Assembly (NCBI GenBank): GCA_965216515.1
Contig: OZ244173.1
Coordinates: 1,798,001-1,862,000 of the forward strand
Reading direction: 5' to 3'
DNA length: 64,000 nucleotides
DNA from: CAXMRP01 sp965216515
Lineage (GTDB): Bacteria > Pseudomonadota > Alphaproteobacteria > Rhizobiales > Afifellaceae
The translations under genes and the position numbers were made by a program. Under the pieces are notes generated by a model. That model had not been told where the DNA came from. It worked only from the letters and a program-made list of their open reading frames with translations, and made no database searches. Positions 16,440-24,750 of the stretch are shown here, in pieces. Numbering within the stretch: the stretch's first letter is position 1; each line of letters begins with the position of its first letter.

Positions 16440-18260
16440 ATGGCTTTTGACGCCAAGCACGGCACGATGGTCAAGCTCCGGTCCCAGGTCTGGTTCGACA
16501 ATCCCGACGATCCGGACATGACCGCGCTCTATATCGAGCGCTACCTGAACTGGGGGATCACCCGGGAGGAATTGCAGTCCGGCAAGCCGATCATCGGCAT
16601 TGCCCAGACCGGGTCCGACCTGTCGCCCTGCAACCGGCACCATCTCGTTCTGGCCCAGCGCATTCGCGAAGGCATCCGCGAAGCCGGCGGCATCGCTTTT
16701 GAATTTCCGGTCCACCCGATCCAGGAAACCGGCAAGCGGCCAACCGCCATGCTCGACCGCAACCTGGCTTATCTTGGCCTCGTGGAGACCCTGTTCGGCT
16801 ATCCCATCGACGGCGTCGTTCTGACCGTCGGCTGCGACAAGACCGCGCCGGCCTGCCTGATGGCCGCGGCGACGGTCAACATCCCGGCGATCGCGCTGTC
16901 TGTCGGCCCGATGCTGAACGGCTGGCACAATGGCGAACGCACCGGATCCGGCACCATCAAGTGGCATGCCAAGAAGCTGAAAGCGGCCGGCAAGATCGAC
17001 TGGGATGAATATGTCGATCTGGTCGCCTCCTCCGCGCCCTCGCCCGGCTATTGCAACACCATGGGCACGGCAACCACCATGAACTCCCTGACCGAGGCGC
17101 TCGGCATGTCGCTGCCCGGCAATGCCGCCATTCCCGCCGTCCACCGCGAGCGCGCCGAAACGGCTTACCTGACCGGCAAGCGCATCGTGGAAATGGTCCA
17201 TGACGACCTCAAGCCGTCCGACATTCTCACGCGCAAGGCCTTCGAGAACGCCATCGTCATCAACTCGGCGATCGGCGGATCTTCCAATGCGCCCATCCAC
17301 CTCAACGCGATCGCCCGCCATGTCGGCGTCGAGCTCAACAACGACGACTGGGATCGGATCGGCTACAACGTGCCGCTGCTTCTCGACCTCCAGCCGGCCG
17401 GCCGTTTCCTCGGCGAGGACTACCACCGCGCCGGCGGACTGCCGGCGATCGTCGCCGAACTGCTGGCGCACGACGCCCTGCCCCATCCCGATGCGGTAAC
17501 CGCGAACGGCCGCGCCATGGGCGAAAATTGCCAGGGTCGGCTCACCAACAACCGCGAGGTGATCCACGCCTTCGACGAGCCGATGCTGGAGGCCGCCGGC
17601 TTCGTCAACCTGAAGGGCAATCTGTTTGATTCCGCGATCATGAAGCTTTCGGTCGTCTCTGACCAGTTCCGGCAGCTATACCTGTCAAATCCCGATGATC
17701 CCGACGCCTTCGAGGGCCGGGCTGTGGTCTTCGATGGACGCGAGGATTACCACGCCCGTATCAACGATCCGGCGCTGGAAATCGACGAGCACACATTGTT
17801 GTTCATCCGCGGCGCCGGACCGATCGGTTATCCCGGCGGCGCCGAGGTGGTCAACATGAACCCGCCGGCCGCCCTGCTGAAGAAAGGCATCAACGAATTG
17901 CCCTGCATCGGCGACGGCCGCCAGTCCGGCACGTCCGGGTCGCCGTCCATACTCAATGCCGCGCCCGAAGCCGCCGCCGGCGGCGGCCTGGCGCTGGTTC
18001 GCACCGGCGACCGGATCCGCATCGACATCGGCAAGCGCAGCGCCAATATCCTCATCTCCGACGCGGAACTCGCCGCCCGCCGGGATGAGATCGCCCGCGC
18101 CCTTGAAAAGGGCCGGCTGGACTATGTGCCCGAAAGCCAGACCCCGTGGCAGGAGATCCAGCGCGGTCTTATCGACCAGTTCGACGAGGGCGCGGTTCTG
18201 AAGCCTGCGGTGCCGTTCAAGGATGTTGCGCACCGCCATATGCCACGGGACAATCACTGA
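16440..18260 (+). CDS. IlvD/Edd family dehydratase, sugar-acid type
   Basis: Iron-sulfur dehydratase of 606 residues that removes water from a 2,3-dihydroxy acid. The three cluster cysteines are visible: C64 (SDLSPCNRH), C132 (TVGCDKTAPA) and C205 (SPGYCNTMGT). Metal/substrate segments include GSSNAPIHLNAIA, ENCQGRLTNNREVI, NLKGNLFDSAIMK and GDGRQSGTSGSPSILN. The sequence is closer in style to pentonate (arabinonate/xylonate) dehydratases than to IlvD proper. Start ATG 16440 has GAGGAGG upstream. It heads a plus-strand cluster with an SDR and a DenD-like enzyme, so the substrate is probably a sugar acid; which one is not known. Confidence 0.85.
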   Translation: MAFDAKHGTMVKLRSQVWFDNPDDPDMTALYIERYLNWGITREELQSGKPIIGIAQTGSDLSPCNRHHLVLAQRIREGIREAGGIAFEFPVHPIQETGKRPTAMLDRNLAYLGLVETLFGYPIDGVVLTVGCDKTAPACLMAAATVNIPAIALSVGPMLNGWHNGERTGSGTIKWHAKKLKAAGKIDWDEYVDLVASSAPSPGYCNTMGTATTMNSLTEALGMSLPGNAAIPAVHRERAETAYLTGKRIVEMVHDDLKPSDILTRKAFENAIVINSAIGGSSNAPIHLNAIARHVGVELNNDDWDRIGYNVPLLLDLQPAGRFLGEDYHRAGGLPAIVAELLAHDALPHPDAVTANGRAMGENCQGRLTNNREVIHAFDEPMLEAAGFVNLKGNLFDSAIMKLSVVSDQFRQLYLSNPDDPDAFEGRAVVFDGREDYHARINDPALEIDEHTLLFIRGAGPIGYPGGAEVVNMNPPAALLKKGINELPCIGDGRQSGTSGSPSILNAAPEAAAGGGLALVRTGDRIRIDIGKRSANILISDAELAARRDEIARALEKGRLDYVPESQTPWQEIQRGLIDQFDEGAVLKPAVPFKDVAHRHMPRDNH

Positions 18261-18337
18261 GCCGGGCCGGATCCCGGCCAGCCTTCACGAGCAAAAGCCG
18301 CGGCATCCGGACGCCGCGGCCGACGGAGGATCTGTTC

Positions 18338-19165
18338 ATGGGAACGTCAACCGATCGCCAGTCCGCTTTCCGCGCCCTGCACGCAGGCGACATGTTCGTC
18401 ATGCCCAATCCGTGGGATCTCGCCACCGCCCGCATGCTTGCCGGCATGGATTTCAAGGCCCTGGCCACATCCTCCGCGGCGCTGGCCTGGACCCTGGGCG
18501 CCGCCGACGCCACCGGCGCGGTCACGCGCGAGATCGCGATCGCCCATGCTGTCGCCATCGGCGAAGCCACCGGACTGCCGGTCAACGGCGATTTTGAAAG
18601 CGGCTATGGCTCAACACCCGGGGAGGTTGCCGAAACGGTGAGACAGGCCATCGACGCCGGCGTCGCCGGATGTTCCATAGAGGATGTCGACCAGGCCAGC
18701 GGCCGGCTGTACGGACGCGACGACGCCTGCCGGCGGCTGGAGGCAGCGGTCAATGTCGTCGCCGCCTCGGCCACCGATTTCGTGCTGACCGGCCGCTGCG
18801 AAGTGTTCTTTTTCGACCATCCCGACCGGTCCGGCGAAGCGGTCGAGCGCCTGAAAGCCTATGAGGCGCTGGGCGTTCGCGCCGTATATGCGCCGGGATT
18901 GACGCGCCCGGAGGATGTCGGCGCCATCGTCGACGCGGTGTCCGTTCCGGTCAACGTCCTTTACGGCCTTGGCGGCGTCAGCAACGACCTTTCTGCCCTT
19001 GGCCGTCTCGGCGTGTCGCGCGTCTCCATCGGCTCCGGGCTCGCCAAGGTCTCCATCGGCGCGTTCCGCGATGCCGCCTCGGCGCTCGCCGAAGGCCGGT
19101 TTGCCTTCGAACCGATGATCTCCTCCGCCGATATCCATGCCGCACTGAAGGCGTCCGGCCGGTGA
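18338..19165 (+). CDS. Isocitrate lyase/PEP mutase superfamily protein
   Basis: A 275-residue (beta/alpha)8-barrel protein. It has the family opening FVMPNPWDLATARMLAGMDFKALATSS, the metal-binding GDFESGYG and SIEDVD segments, and a late NVLYGLGGVS strand. The gating-loop position of true lyases (K-x-CGH) instead reads ASGRLYGRDDA, and the later strand has TGRCEVFFFD, so the catalytic Cys of isocitrate and methylisocitrate lyases is missing. It may be a different C-C or C-P bond enzyme, or a hydrolase. GGAGGA lies upstream of ATG 18338. Its end overlaps the GNAT gene by 4 bases, so it belongs to the dehydratase operon. Confidence 0.82.
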   Translation: MGTSTDRQSAFRALHAGDMFVMPNPWDLATARMLAGMDFKALATSSAALAWTLGAADATGAVTREIAIAHAVAIGEATGLPVNGDFESGYGSTPGEVAETVRQAIDAGVAGCSIEDVDQASGRLYGRDDACRRLEAAVNVVAASATDFVLTGRCEVFFFDHPDRSGEAVERLKAYEALGVRAVYAPGLTRPEDVGAIVDAVSVPVNVLYGLGGVSNDLSALGRLGVSRVSIGSGLAKVSIGAFRDAASALAEGRFAFEPMISSADIHAALKASGR

Positions 19166-19893
19166 CCGGCACGTCACCAACGGCCGGGCTGGCGGGCGCC
19201 GATCTCTCCGCCTGGACCGGTTGCCCCGAACCCGGCAAAACAGCCCTGTCCGGCCGCCTGGTGCGGCTCGACCCCCTCGACTGGGCCCGCCATGGCGACG
19301 GCCTTTTCGCCGCGCTCGGCGGCACAAACAACGCCGATATCTGGACCTATATGCCGATCGGCCCGTTCGACACGGCCGATGCGTTCGGCGACAGCTTTCT
19401 GGCCGAAAGCACCGCAAACGGGTGGCGCACCATGGTTATTGCCCGTCAATATGACAATATCATTGTCGGAATGGCAAGCTACATGCGAATTCGCGCGGCC
19501 CACGGCTCCGCCGAGGTGGGGTGCATTGCCTATGCGCATGATTTCCAGCGTACAACCGGCGCCACCGAGGCCATGGCCCTGATGGCCCGCCATGTCTTCG
19601 ACGATCTCGGCTATCGCCGTTATGAGTGGAAATGCAACAACGCCAACCAGGCCTCCAGGCGCGCCGCCGAACGTTTCGGCTTTGTCTATGAGGGGACCTT
19701 CCGCAACGACCTCGTCGTCAAGGGCCGCAACCGCGATACCGCCTGGTATTCGATCATCGACAGCGAATGGCCCGCTGTGTCCGCCGCCTATGAGCGCTGG
19801 CTTTCGGAAATGAATTTCCACGCCGACGGCACACAAATCGCGCGGCTGGAAGAATGCTATATTGAGGAGAAGACGGCATGCCAGGACGACTGA
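19162..19893 (+). CDS. GNAT family N-acetyltransferase (RimJ/RimL-like)
   Basis: A 243-residue acetyltransferase of the type that often acts on ribosomal proteins or small amines. It shows LVRLDPLDWARHGDGLFAALG, then VGMASYMRIRAAHGSAEVGCIAYA (acetyl-CoA side of the fold), GATEAMALMARHVFDDLGYRRYEWKCNNANQASRRAAERFGFVYEGTFR (described in pieces: MARHVFDDLGYRRYEWKC, then NQASRRAAERFGFVYEG). The GTG start at 19162 overlaps the previous stop (GTGA), and its end overlaps the SDR gene by 16 bases. Why it sits in a catabolic operon is unclear. Confidence 0.82.
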   Translation: MTGTSPTAGLAGADLSAWTGCPEPGKTALSGRLVRLDPLDWARHGDGLFAALGGTNNADIWTYMPIGPFDTADAFGDSFLAESTANGWRTMVIARQYDNIIVGMASYMRIRAAHGSAEVGCIAYAHDFQRTTGATEAMALMARHVFDDLGYRRYEWKCNNANQASRRAAERFGFVYEGTFRNDLVVKGRNRDTAWYSIIDSEWPAVSAAYERWLSEMNFHADGTQIARLEECYIEEKTACQDD

Positions 19894-20633
19894 AGGGCAA
19901 GACTGCCCTGGTGACGGCCGCCGGCCAGGGAATTGGCCGCGCGATCGCAGAGAATTTTGTCGCCGAGGGCGCCACTGTTTGGGCGACCGATATCGATGTT
20001 GCGGCCCTCAAGGGGATCAAGCGGGCCCGGCGCCGCAAGCTTGATGTCACCTCCACGCGGGCTGTCGAGCGGTTTGCCGAAAAGGTGGGACCCGTCGACA
20101 TCCTCGTCAATGTCGCCGGCTATGTCCACCACGGCTCCATTCTGGATTGCTCCGAATCGGACTGGGATTTCGCCTTCGACCTCAACGTCAAATCGATGCA
20201 CCGGACTATCCGCGCCTTTTTGCCGGCCATGCTGGAGCGGGCCGAAGAGGCGGGCGGCGCAGCCATTATCAACATGGCCTCCGGTGCCTCGTCGATACGC
20301 GGGATTCCCCATCGTTATGCCTATGGCGCGTCGAAGGCCGCGGTGATCGGCCTGACCAAGGCTGTTGCCGCCGACTTCATCGGCAAACGAATTCGCTGCA
20401 ACGCCATTTGCCCGGGAACCGTGCGCTCACCGTCCCTCGACAGCCGCATCGAAGCGCTTTCCGAGCAATTCGGATCGTTCGAGAAGGCCATGGACTATTT
20501 CGTTTCCCGCCAGCCGATGGGCCGCCTTGGCGAACCGGAAGAAATCGCCGCCTTGGCGACGTTCCTCGCTACCGACGAATGTCCCTACATGACCGGCGTC
20601 GCCATTTCCGCCGACGGCGGCTTTTCACTCTAG
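19878..20633 (+). CDS. SDR oxidoreductase, 2-keto-3-deoxy-fuconate dehydrogenase-like
   Basis: A 251-residue NAD(P)-dependent dehydrogenase. The cofactor loop is TAAGQGIGRAIA (TAAGQGIG in place of the usual TGxxxGIG), with D at the end of strand 2 (WATDID) favouring NAD. The active site is NMASGASSIRG plus YGASK. The TAAGQGIG loop and the GxPHRYAYGASK layout recall 2-keto-3-deoxy-L-fuconate dehydrogenases and DHRS6/BDH2. GAGGAG precedes ATG 19878, inside the end of the GNAT gene. The likely role is oxidation of a 2-keto-3-deoxy acid formed by the dehydratase; this is inference from context. Confidence 0.85.
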   Translation: MPGRLKGKTALVTAAGQGIGRAIAENFVAEGATVWATDIDVAALKGIKRARRRKLDVTSTRAVERFAEKVGPVDILVNVAGYVHHGSILDCSESDWDFAFDLNVKSMHRTIRAFLPAMLERAEEAGGAAIINMASGASSIRGIPHRYAYGASKAAVIGLTKAVAADFIGKRIRCNAICPGTVRSPSLDSRIEALSEQFGSFEKAMDYFVSRQPMGRLGEPEEIAALATFLATDECPYMTGVAISADGGFSL

Positions 20634-20801
20634 AGGGCGGCAGGCACCTTGGATTTCGCGGCCGCCGGCGGCGGAGTTGTGTTAGGCTCCGCCCGGCAGA
20701 CCGCGATGCCGCAACCGCCGGAACCTCGGAGCCGGGCGGTCGGCATCCCGGCAGCAATTCGCCGGGCGGCATATAGGCCGGCAGGCCGGCAGACCGGAAC
20801 C

Positions 20802-20819
20802 GCGCGCCCGGGCGCGCGC
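20802..20819. repeat. 18-bp GC palindrome before denD
   Basis: CGCGCGCCC-GGGCGCGCG, perfect and without loop, 17 bases before the denD start codon and next to its ribosome-binding site. It could be an operator or an RNA structure that limits initiation. Confidence 0.4.
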
Positions 20820-20836
20820 GATTAAAAGGGGGGTCC

Positions 20837-21820
20837 ATGCATATTCTCATTACCGGCGCGGCCGGCATGATCGGACGCAAACTGACGGCCCGCCTTCTGG
20901 CCGACGGCGCGCTCGGCGACCGGCCCGTGACCAAGCTTACCTTGCATGACGTGGTGCCGCCCAATGCCGAGCCGACATCACAAACCAGCATCCTGCCCAT
21001 CGTTGGCGATATTGCCGACTATGTGCTGGCCGAGCGGCTGATCCTGGAGCGCCCCGATGTCATCGTTCACCTGGCCGCCGTCGTCTCCGGCGAGGCGGAG
21101 ACCGAATTCGCCAAGGGTTATGCCTCCAACCTCGACGGCACCCGCTACCTGTTCGATGCAGTCCGCGCCGCCAACTACAATCCGCGCATTGTCTACGCCT
21201 CCTCGATTGCCGTCTTCGGCGCGCCGTTCCCGGACAGGATCCCCGACGAGTTTCACTGCACGCCGCTGACCAGCTACGGCACTCAGAAGCTGATCGGCGA
21301 GGCGTTACTGGCGGATTACACCCGCCGCGGTTTTTTCGACGGGATCGGGCTGCGCCTGCCCACCATCTGCGTTCGTCCCGGCGCGCCGAACAAGGCGGCA
21401 TCGGGGTTTTTCTCCAGCATCATCCGTGAACCGCTGAATGGCGAGGCAGCTGTGCTCCCGGTTTCCGATACGGTTCGCCACACCCATGCCAGCCCCCGCG
21501 CCGCCGTCGGGTTTTTCCTGCATGCCGCCACCATGGACCTTGCCGCTGTCGGTCCGCGGCGAAACGTCATTATGCCGGGACTTTCCTGCACCGTCGCCGA
21601 GCAGATCGAGGCGCTGCGCGAAGTTGCCGGCGAAAAGGCCGTCAGCCTGATCCGCCACGAGCCCGACGACTTGATTGCCCGAATCGTGTCGGGTTGGGCG
21701 GAAGCGTTCGAGGCCAGACGGGCCCGCGATCTCGGCTTCAGGGCGGAAACCGACTTCACCGAGATCGTCCGCGTTCACATCGACGACGAGCTGGACGGAA
21801 ACCCGCCTGTCACGGGCTGA
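20837..21820 (+). CDS. denD: NAD-dependent epimerase/dehydratase family, D-erythronate dehydrogenase-like
   Basis: A 327-residue extended SDR. The N-terminus MHILITGAAGMIGRKLTARL binds NAD, D in LHDVVPP supports NAD use, the middle has HLAAVVSGEAETEFAKGY, and the active site is YASSIAVFG with YGTQK. These segments, notably VVSGEAE and the LPTICVRPGAPN region, fit DenD, which oxidises D-erythronate to 2-keto-D-erythronate. A G-rich Shine-Dalgarno (GGGGGG) precedes ATG 20837. It is separated from the SDR by 203 bases, so it may have its own promoter. The stop codon lies in a 17-bp tandem duplication. Confidence 0.82.
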   Translation: MHILITGAAGMIGRKLTARLLADGALGDRPVTKLTLHDVVPPNAEPTSQTSILPIVGDIADYVLAERLILERPDVIVHLAAVVSGEAETEFAKGYASNLDGTRYLFDAVRAANYNPRIVYASSIAVFGAPFPDRIPDEFHCTPLTSYGTQKLIGEALLADYTRRGFFDGIGLRLPTICVRPGAPNKAASGFFSSIIREPLNGEAAVLPVSDTVRHTHASPRAAVGFFLHAATMDLAAVGPRRNVIMPGLSCTVAEQIEALREVAGEKAVSLIRHEPDDLIARIVSGWAEAFEARRARDLGFRAETDFTEIVRVHIDDELDGNPPVTG

Positions 21821-21843
21821 TACGATTCACGGGCTGATACGAT
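21810..21843. repeat. Perfect 17-bp tandem duplication over the denD stop
   Basis: TCACGGGCTGATACGAT occurs twice without a gap (21810-21826 and 21827-21843). The first copy contains the denD stop TGA (21818-21820). It looks like a recent slippage duplication. Confidence 0.85.
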
Positions 21844-21885
21844 CGGCCGCCGAATTCCCCGCCCGGCGATCAAATCCCGGCGCGG

Positions 21886-22836
21886 CTAACGGTCCCGCTC
21901 GCCGGCAAAACGGGCGGCATCGATCAGCGGCCCGCCGGCCTCGCCATAGGGCGAGAGAACCGCAATGCATTCGCCGACCATGTCGTTCACCAGCCCGTGC
22001 GCCAGGTCCGCGCCCATGAGCGCGACGAACGTTGCCTTGCCCTTGCCGGTATCCTTGTCGGTGGCTTTGCCGATGGCCGCGGCTTCCGCCTCCACATCGA
22101 GCAGATCATCGGCGATCTGAAACGCCACGCCGAGTTTTGCCCCGAATTCGTGCAGCCGCCGGCGATCGTCCCGGCCACCGCCGGAAATCACCGCGCCCAT
22201 TTCGCAAGACGCCGCAATCAGCGCGCCGGTCTTCAGCTGCTGCATCCGCATGATGCCGTCGGAATCGAGGGGCTTGTACTCCCCGGCAAGGTCAAGCATC
22301 TGGCCACCGGCCATACCGCCGACACCCGAGGCGCGGGCCAGAATCGAAATCAGCTCCATGCGCACCGCCGGATCGGGATGGATCGCCGGCCGGGCAAGGA
22401 TTTCGAACGCCAGGGTCATCAGCGCATCGCCTGCAAGGATCGCAGTTGCCTCGTCGAAGGCCTTGTGGACCGTTGGCTGGCCGCGGCGTACATCGTCATC
22501 ATCCATGGCCGGCAAATCGTCATGAACCAGCGAATAGGTGTGCAGGCATTCCACTGCCGCGCCGGCCAGCAGCGGATCTCCCGCGCCGGCCGATCCGTCC
22601 GTCCCGGCACACAGCGCCGCACAAATGTTGAGAAGATAGGGGCGAAACCGTTTGCCGCCGGCCAGCAGCGCATGGCTCATTGCCGCCACCAGCCGGTCGC
22701 GGGAATCGCTTTCGCCCCGGTCCTCGCCGGGACCCTGTTCGGCAAGCACCGATTTCAGGACCGCCTCCAGGGCGCCGGCGTGAACGGCCAGTTCCCTGGA
22801 GAAGGCGGCGAGATCGAATGGCGGCAATCGGGGCAT
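21886..22836 (-). CDS. ispA: Farnesyl/geranylgeranyl diphosphate synthase
   Basis: Trans-isoprenyl diphosphate synthase of 316 residues, which extends allylic diphosphates with IPP for quinone and cell-wall lipid precursors. The first aspartate-rich motif is DDLPAMD (residues 106-112), preceded by GGKRFRPYL. The second is FQIADDLLD, followed by GKGKATFVALMG. The first motif has the DDxxxxD form of bacterial FPP synthases. No xseB or dxs flanks it; instead it is divergent from mtgA, with the rpmF gene beyond. Confidence 0.9.
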   Translation of the reverse strand: MPRLPPFDLAAFSRELAVHAGALEAVLKSVLAEQGPGEDRGESDSRDRLVAAMSHALLAGGKRFRPYLLNICAALCAGTDGSAGAGDPLLAGAAVECLHTYSLVHDDLPAMDDDDVRRGQPTVHKAFDEATAILAGDALMTLAFEILARPAIHPDPAVRMELISILARASGVGGMAGGQMLDLAGEYKPLDSDGIMRMQQLKTGALIAASCEMGAVISGGGRDDRRRLHEFGAKLGVAFQIADDLLDVEAEAAAIGKATDKDTGKGKATFVALMGADLAHGLVNDMVGECIAVLSPYGEAGGPLIDAARFAGERDR

Positions 22837-22923
22837 GACGGCTGTCGGACTGGCGTGTTAATGCGGCGGCGGACGATTGTCCGGTCCCGTCGCCTGTATG
22901 CCAGCCATGCGGAAACCGAAACA

Positions 22924-23661
22924 ATGCCGAAGTCAAGCCGTGCCGACAATTCCGGAGCCGATTCCCTGCCCGAACCCCGCAAATCCGGTATTGTGCGCCG
23001 CTGGCTGATCCGCCTGTCGCTCTGCATCGCCATTCTGGTGCTGATCCCGATCGTGCTCGTGCCTGTCTACATCGTGGTCGACCCGCCGGTTTCCGCCGTG
23101 ATGATCATCAAGCGGTTGGGCGGCGCCCCGATGACCCGCCAATGGGTCGGCATGGACGCAATATCGCCCCATCTGGCACGCAGCGTCCTGGTCGCCGAGG
23201 ACGGCCGGTTTTGCGCCCACAACGGCGTCGATTTCACGGAGATGCGCAAGGTTTTCGACCGGGCCGCCGCCGGTAGCCGGTTGCGCGGCGCCAGCACGAT
23301 CACCATGCAATCCGTGAAGAACCTGTTTCTGTGGCCCCAGCGCTCATGGTTGCGCAAGGCGCTGGAATTCCCGCTTGCCCTTTATGCCGACGCCCTGTGG
23401 ACGAAGCGGCGCACGATGGAGATCTATCTCAACGTCGCGGAGTGGGATTTCGGCGTCTACGGCGCACAGGCCGCCGCCCGGCATCATTTCGGCGTGCCGG
23501 CGGCGCGCCTGACCGCGGCCCAGGCCGCCCGGCTTGCCGCTGTGCTGCCCGATCCGCGCAACCGCGAGCCCGCCCGGCCCTCTCGCCATACCGGCCGGCT
23601 GGCCCGTCTCTATGCCGCCCGAGCCGCGCGCTCCGGCGCCTACATCGCCTGTCTGGAATAG
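22924..23661 (+). CDS. mtgA: Monofunctional peptidoglycan glycosyltransferase
   Basis: GT51 enzyme that polymerises lipid II at the outer face of the inner membrane. The 245-residue protein has a basic N-terminus, one membrane span (LSLCIAILVLIPIVLVPVYI) and the GT51 blocks: AEDGRFCAHNGVDF with catalytic Glu 92, RGASTITMQSVKNLFLW, RTMEIYLNVAEWDFGVYGAQ and AARLAAVLPDPRNREP. No transpeptidase domain follows. Start ATG 22924 lies just before the charged N-terminus; the frame is open far upstream but antisense to ispA. Length is typical of MtgA. Confidence 0.93.
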   Translation: MPKSSRADNSGADSLPEPRKSGIVRRWLIRLSLCIAILVLIPIVLVPVYIVVDPPVSAVMIIKRLGGAPMTRQWVGMDAISPHLARSVLVAEDGRFCAHNGVDFTEMRKVFDRAAAGSRLRGASTITMQSVKNLFLWPQRSWLRKALEFPLALYADALWTKRRTMEIYLNVAEWDFGVYGAQAAARHHFGVPAARLTAAQAARLAAVLPDPRNREPARPSRHTGRLARLYAARAARSGAYIACLE

Positions 23662-23816
23662 TCGCCCCGCCCGCCCGGCGGGAATGGCGTTGGGACTGGT
23701 CAATTCCGCTCAAGGTCGCTATATGGCCGTTCCAACAGGCACGAACCGATACGGGCCGGCGCGCCGACAACGATGTGCGACCCCCGATCGACGGAATTTC
23801 ACGGAGTGAATGGATC

Positions 23817-24002
23817 ATGGCAGTTCCGAAGAGAAAGACGACCCGCATGAAGCGCGGTTTCCGGCGGTCCACCGATGCGCTGAAGTCGCCGGTCTATGTG
23901 GAAGACAAGGAGTCCGGCGAGCTGCGGCGTCCCCATCACATCGATCTGAAGTCGGGCAAATATCGCGGCCGTGACGTGTTGGAGCCGCAGGACACGGTCT
24001 GA
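23817..24002 (+). CDS. rpmF: 50S ribosomal protein L32
   Basis: A 61-residue basic ribosomal protein. The sequence begins MAVPKRKTTRMKRGFRRS and ends PHHIDLKSGKYRGRDVL, the standard alphaproteobacterial L32; there is no cysteine, so this is the zinc-free form. GGAG lies nine bases before ATG 23817. A frame open upstream to 23331 is an artefact of the overlap with mtgA. A strong terminator follows at 24065-24088. Confidence 0.96.
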   Translation: MAVPKRKTTRMKRGFRRSTDALKSPVYVEDKESGELRRPHHIDLKSGKYRGRDVLEPQDTV

Positions 24003-24064
24003 CGCGGCGCCTTTGCGCCGGGAAAGGTCGGGCACGGGCCGCTCGCTGGTCGGTGTCTTGCCAC

Positions 24065-24088
24065 AGGTCGGCCGCGGGCCGGCCTTTT
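24065..24088 (+). terminator. Rho-independent terminator after rpmF
   Basis: A 9-bp stem with one G-U pair (arms 24065-24073 and 24077-24085), loop GCG, followed by T residues to 24088. A smaller hairpin (CGGCGC-CTTT-GCGCCG) lies just after the rpmF stop at about 24005-24020. Confidence 0.65.
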
Positions 24089-24271
24089 GTGTCGTGTGCG
24101 GCCAGGCAGCCGGAATGATCGGCCCATCGCCGCCGCTGCAACAACGCCACATCTGATCTTGCCTTGTCGGTTCAAACCGGCGAAATGGGGGCATCGTCCG
24201 GCCTCCGCCGGACCGCCGATTGCCGCCGATTGCCGCCGGCGAGCGGCCAGCCGATTCGCCAGGAGCTCCCG

Positions 24272-24685
24272 ATGCGCAGCTTTCCCTTCCTGATCGTGCC
24301 ATTCGTCCTCTACAATCTCGTCGCGCTTTTGGGATTTGCCGGCGGCCCGGCTTTCTGGGACAGCCCGCTCCTGCAGATGGCTATCATATCCGGCGGCGAT
24401 TTCGTGCTGACCGGGGGTGCCGCCTTGATCCTGGTCGCATTGATCTTTCTCTTTTTTGAAATGATCAAGTCGACCAGGATCAGCGCACTCGCGATCTGGG
24501 ATCACGTCGCCGCAACCTTCGTGTTCATCGCCTTCCTGCTCGAATTCCTGCTGATTCCCGCCGCCGCCACCAGCACCTTTGTCATCCTCGGCGCTATCGC
24601 CCTGATCGACCTGCTCGCCGGCTTTGCCGTCTCCTTGCGCAGCGCCACCCGCGACATCGCGATCGACAATGGCAACGATTTCTAG
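24272..24685 (+). CDS. Small integral membrane protein, uncharacterised
   Basis: A 137-residue protein with four hydrophobic spans: FLIVPFVLYNLVALLGFAG, FVLTGGAALILVALIFLFFEM, VAATFVFIAFLLEFLLIPAA and FVILGAIALIDLLAGFAVS. A short charged loop (IKSTRISALAIWDH) joins spans 2 and 3. The protein ends RDIAIDNGNDF in the cytosol. AGGAG precedes ATG 24272. I recall proteins of this kind in Rhizobiales but know no function. It stands alone, with the next gene 65 bases on. Confidence 0.75.
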   Translation: MRSFPFLIVPFVLYNLVALLGFAGGPAFWDSPLLQMAIISGGDFVLTGGAALILVALIFLFFEMIKSTRISALAIWDHVAATFVFIAFLLEFLLIPAAATSTFVILGAIALIDLLAGFAVSLRSATRDIAIDNGNDF

Positions 24686-24750
24686 AACATCGCCGGTGCC
24701 CGCACCGGCAAGCGGCCCGGCAGCAGCCGGAAACGTGGAGACAACAGGTT

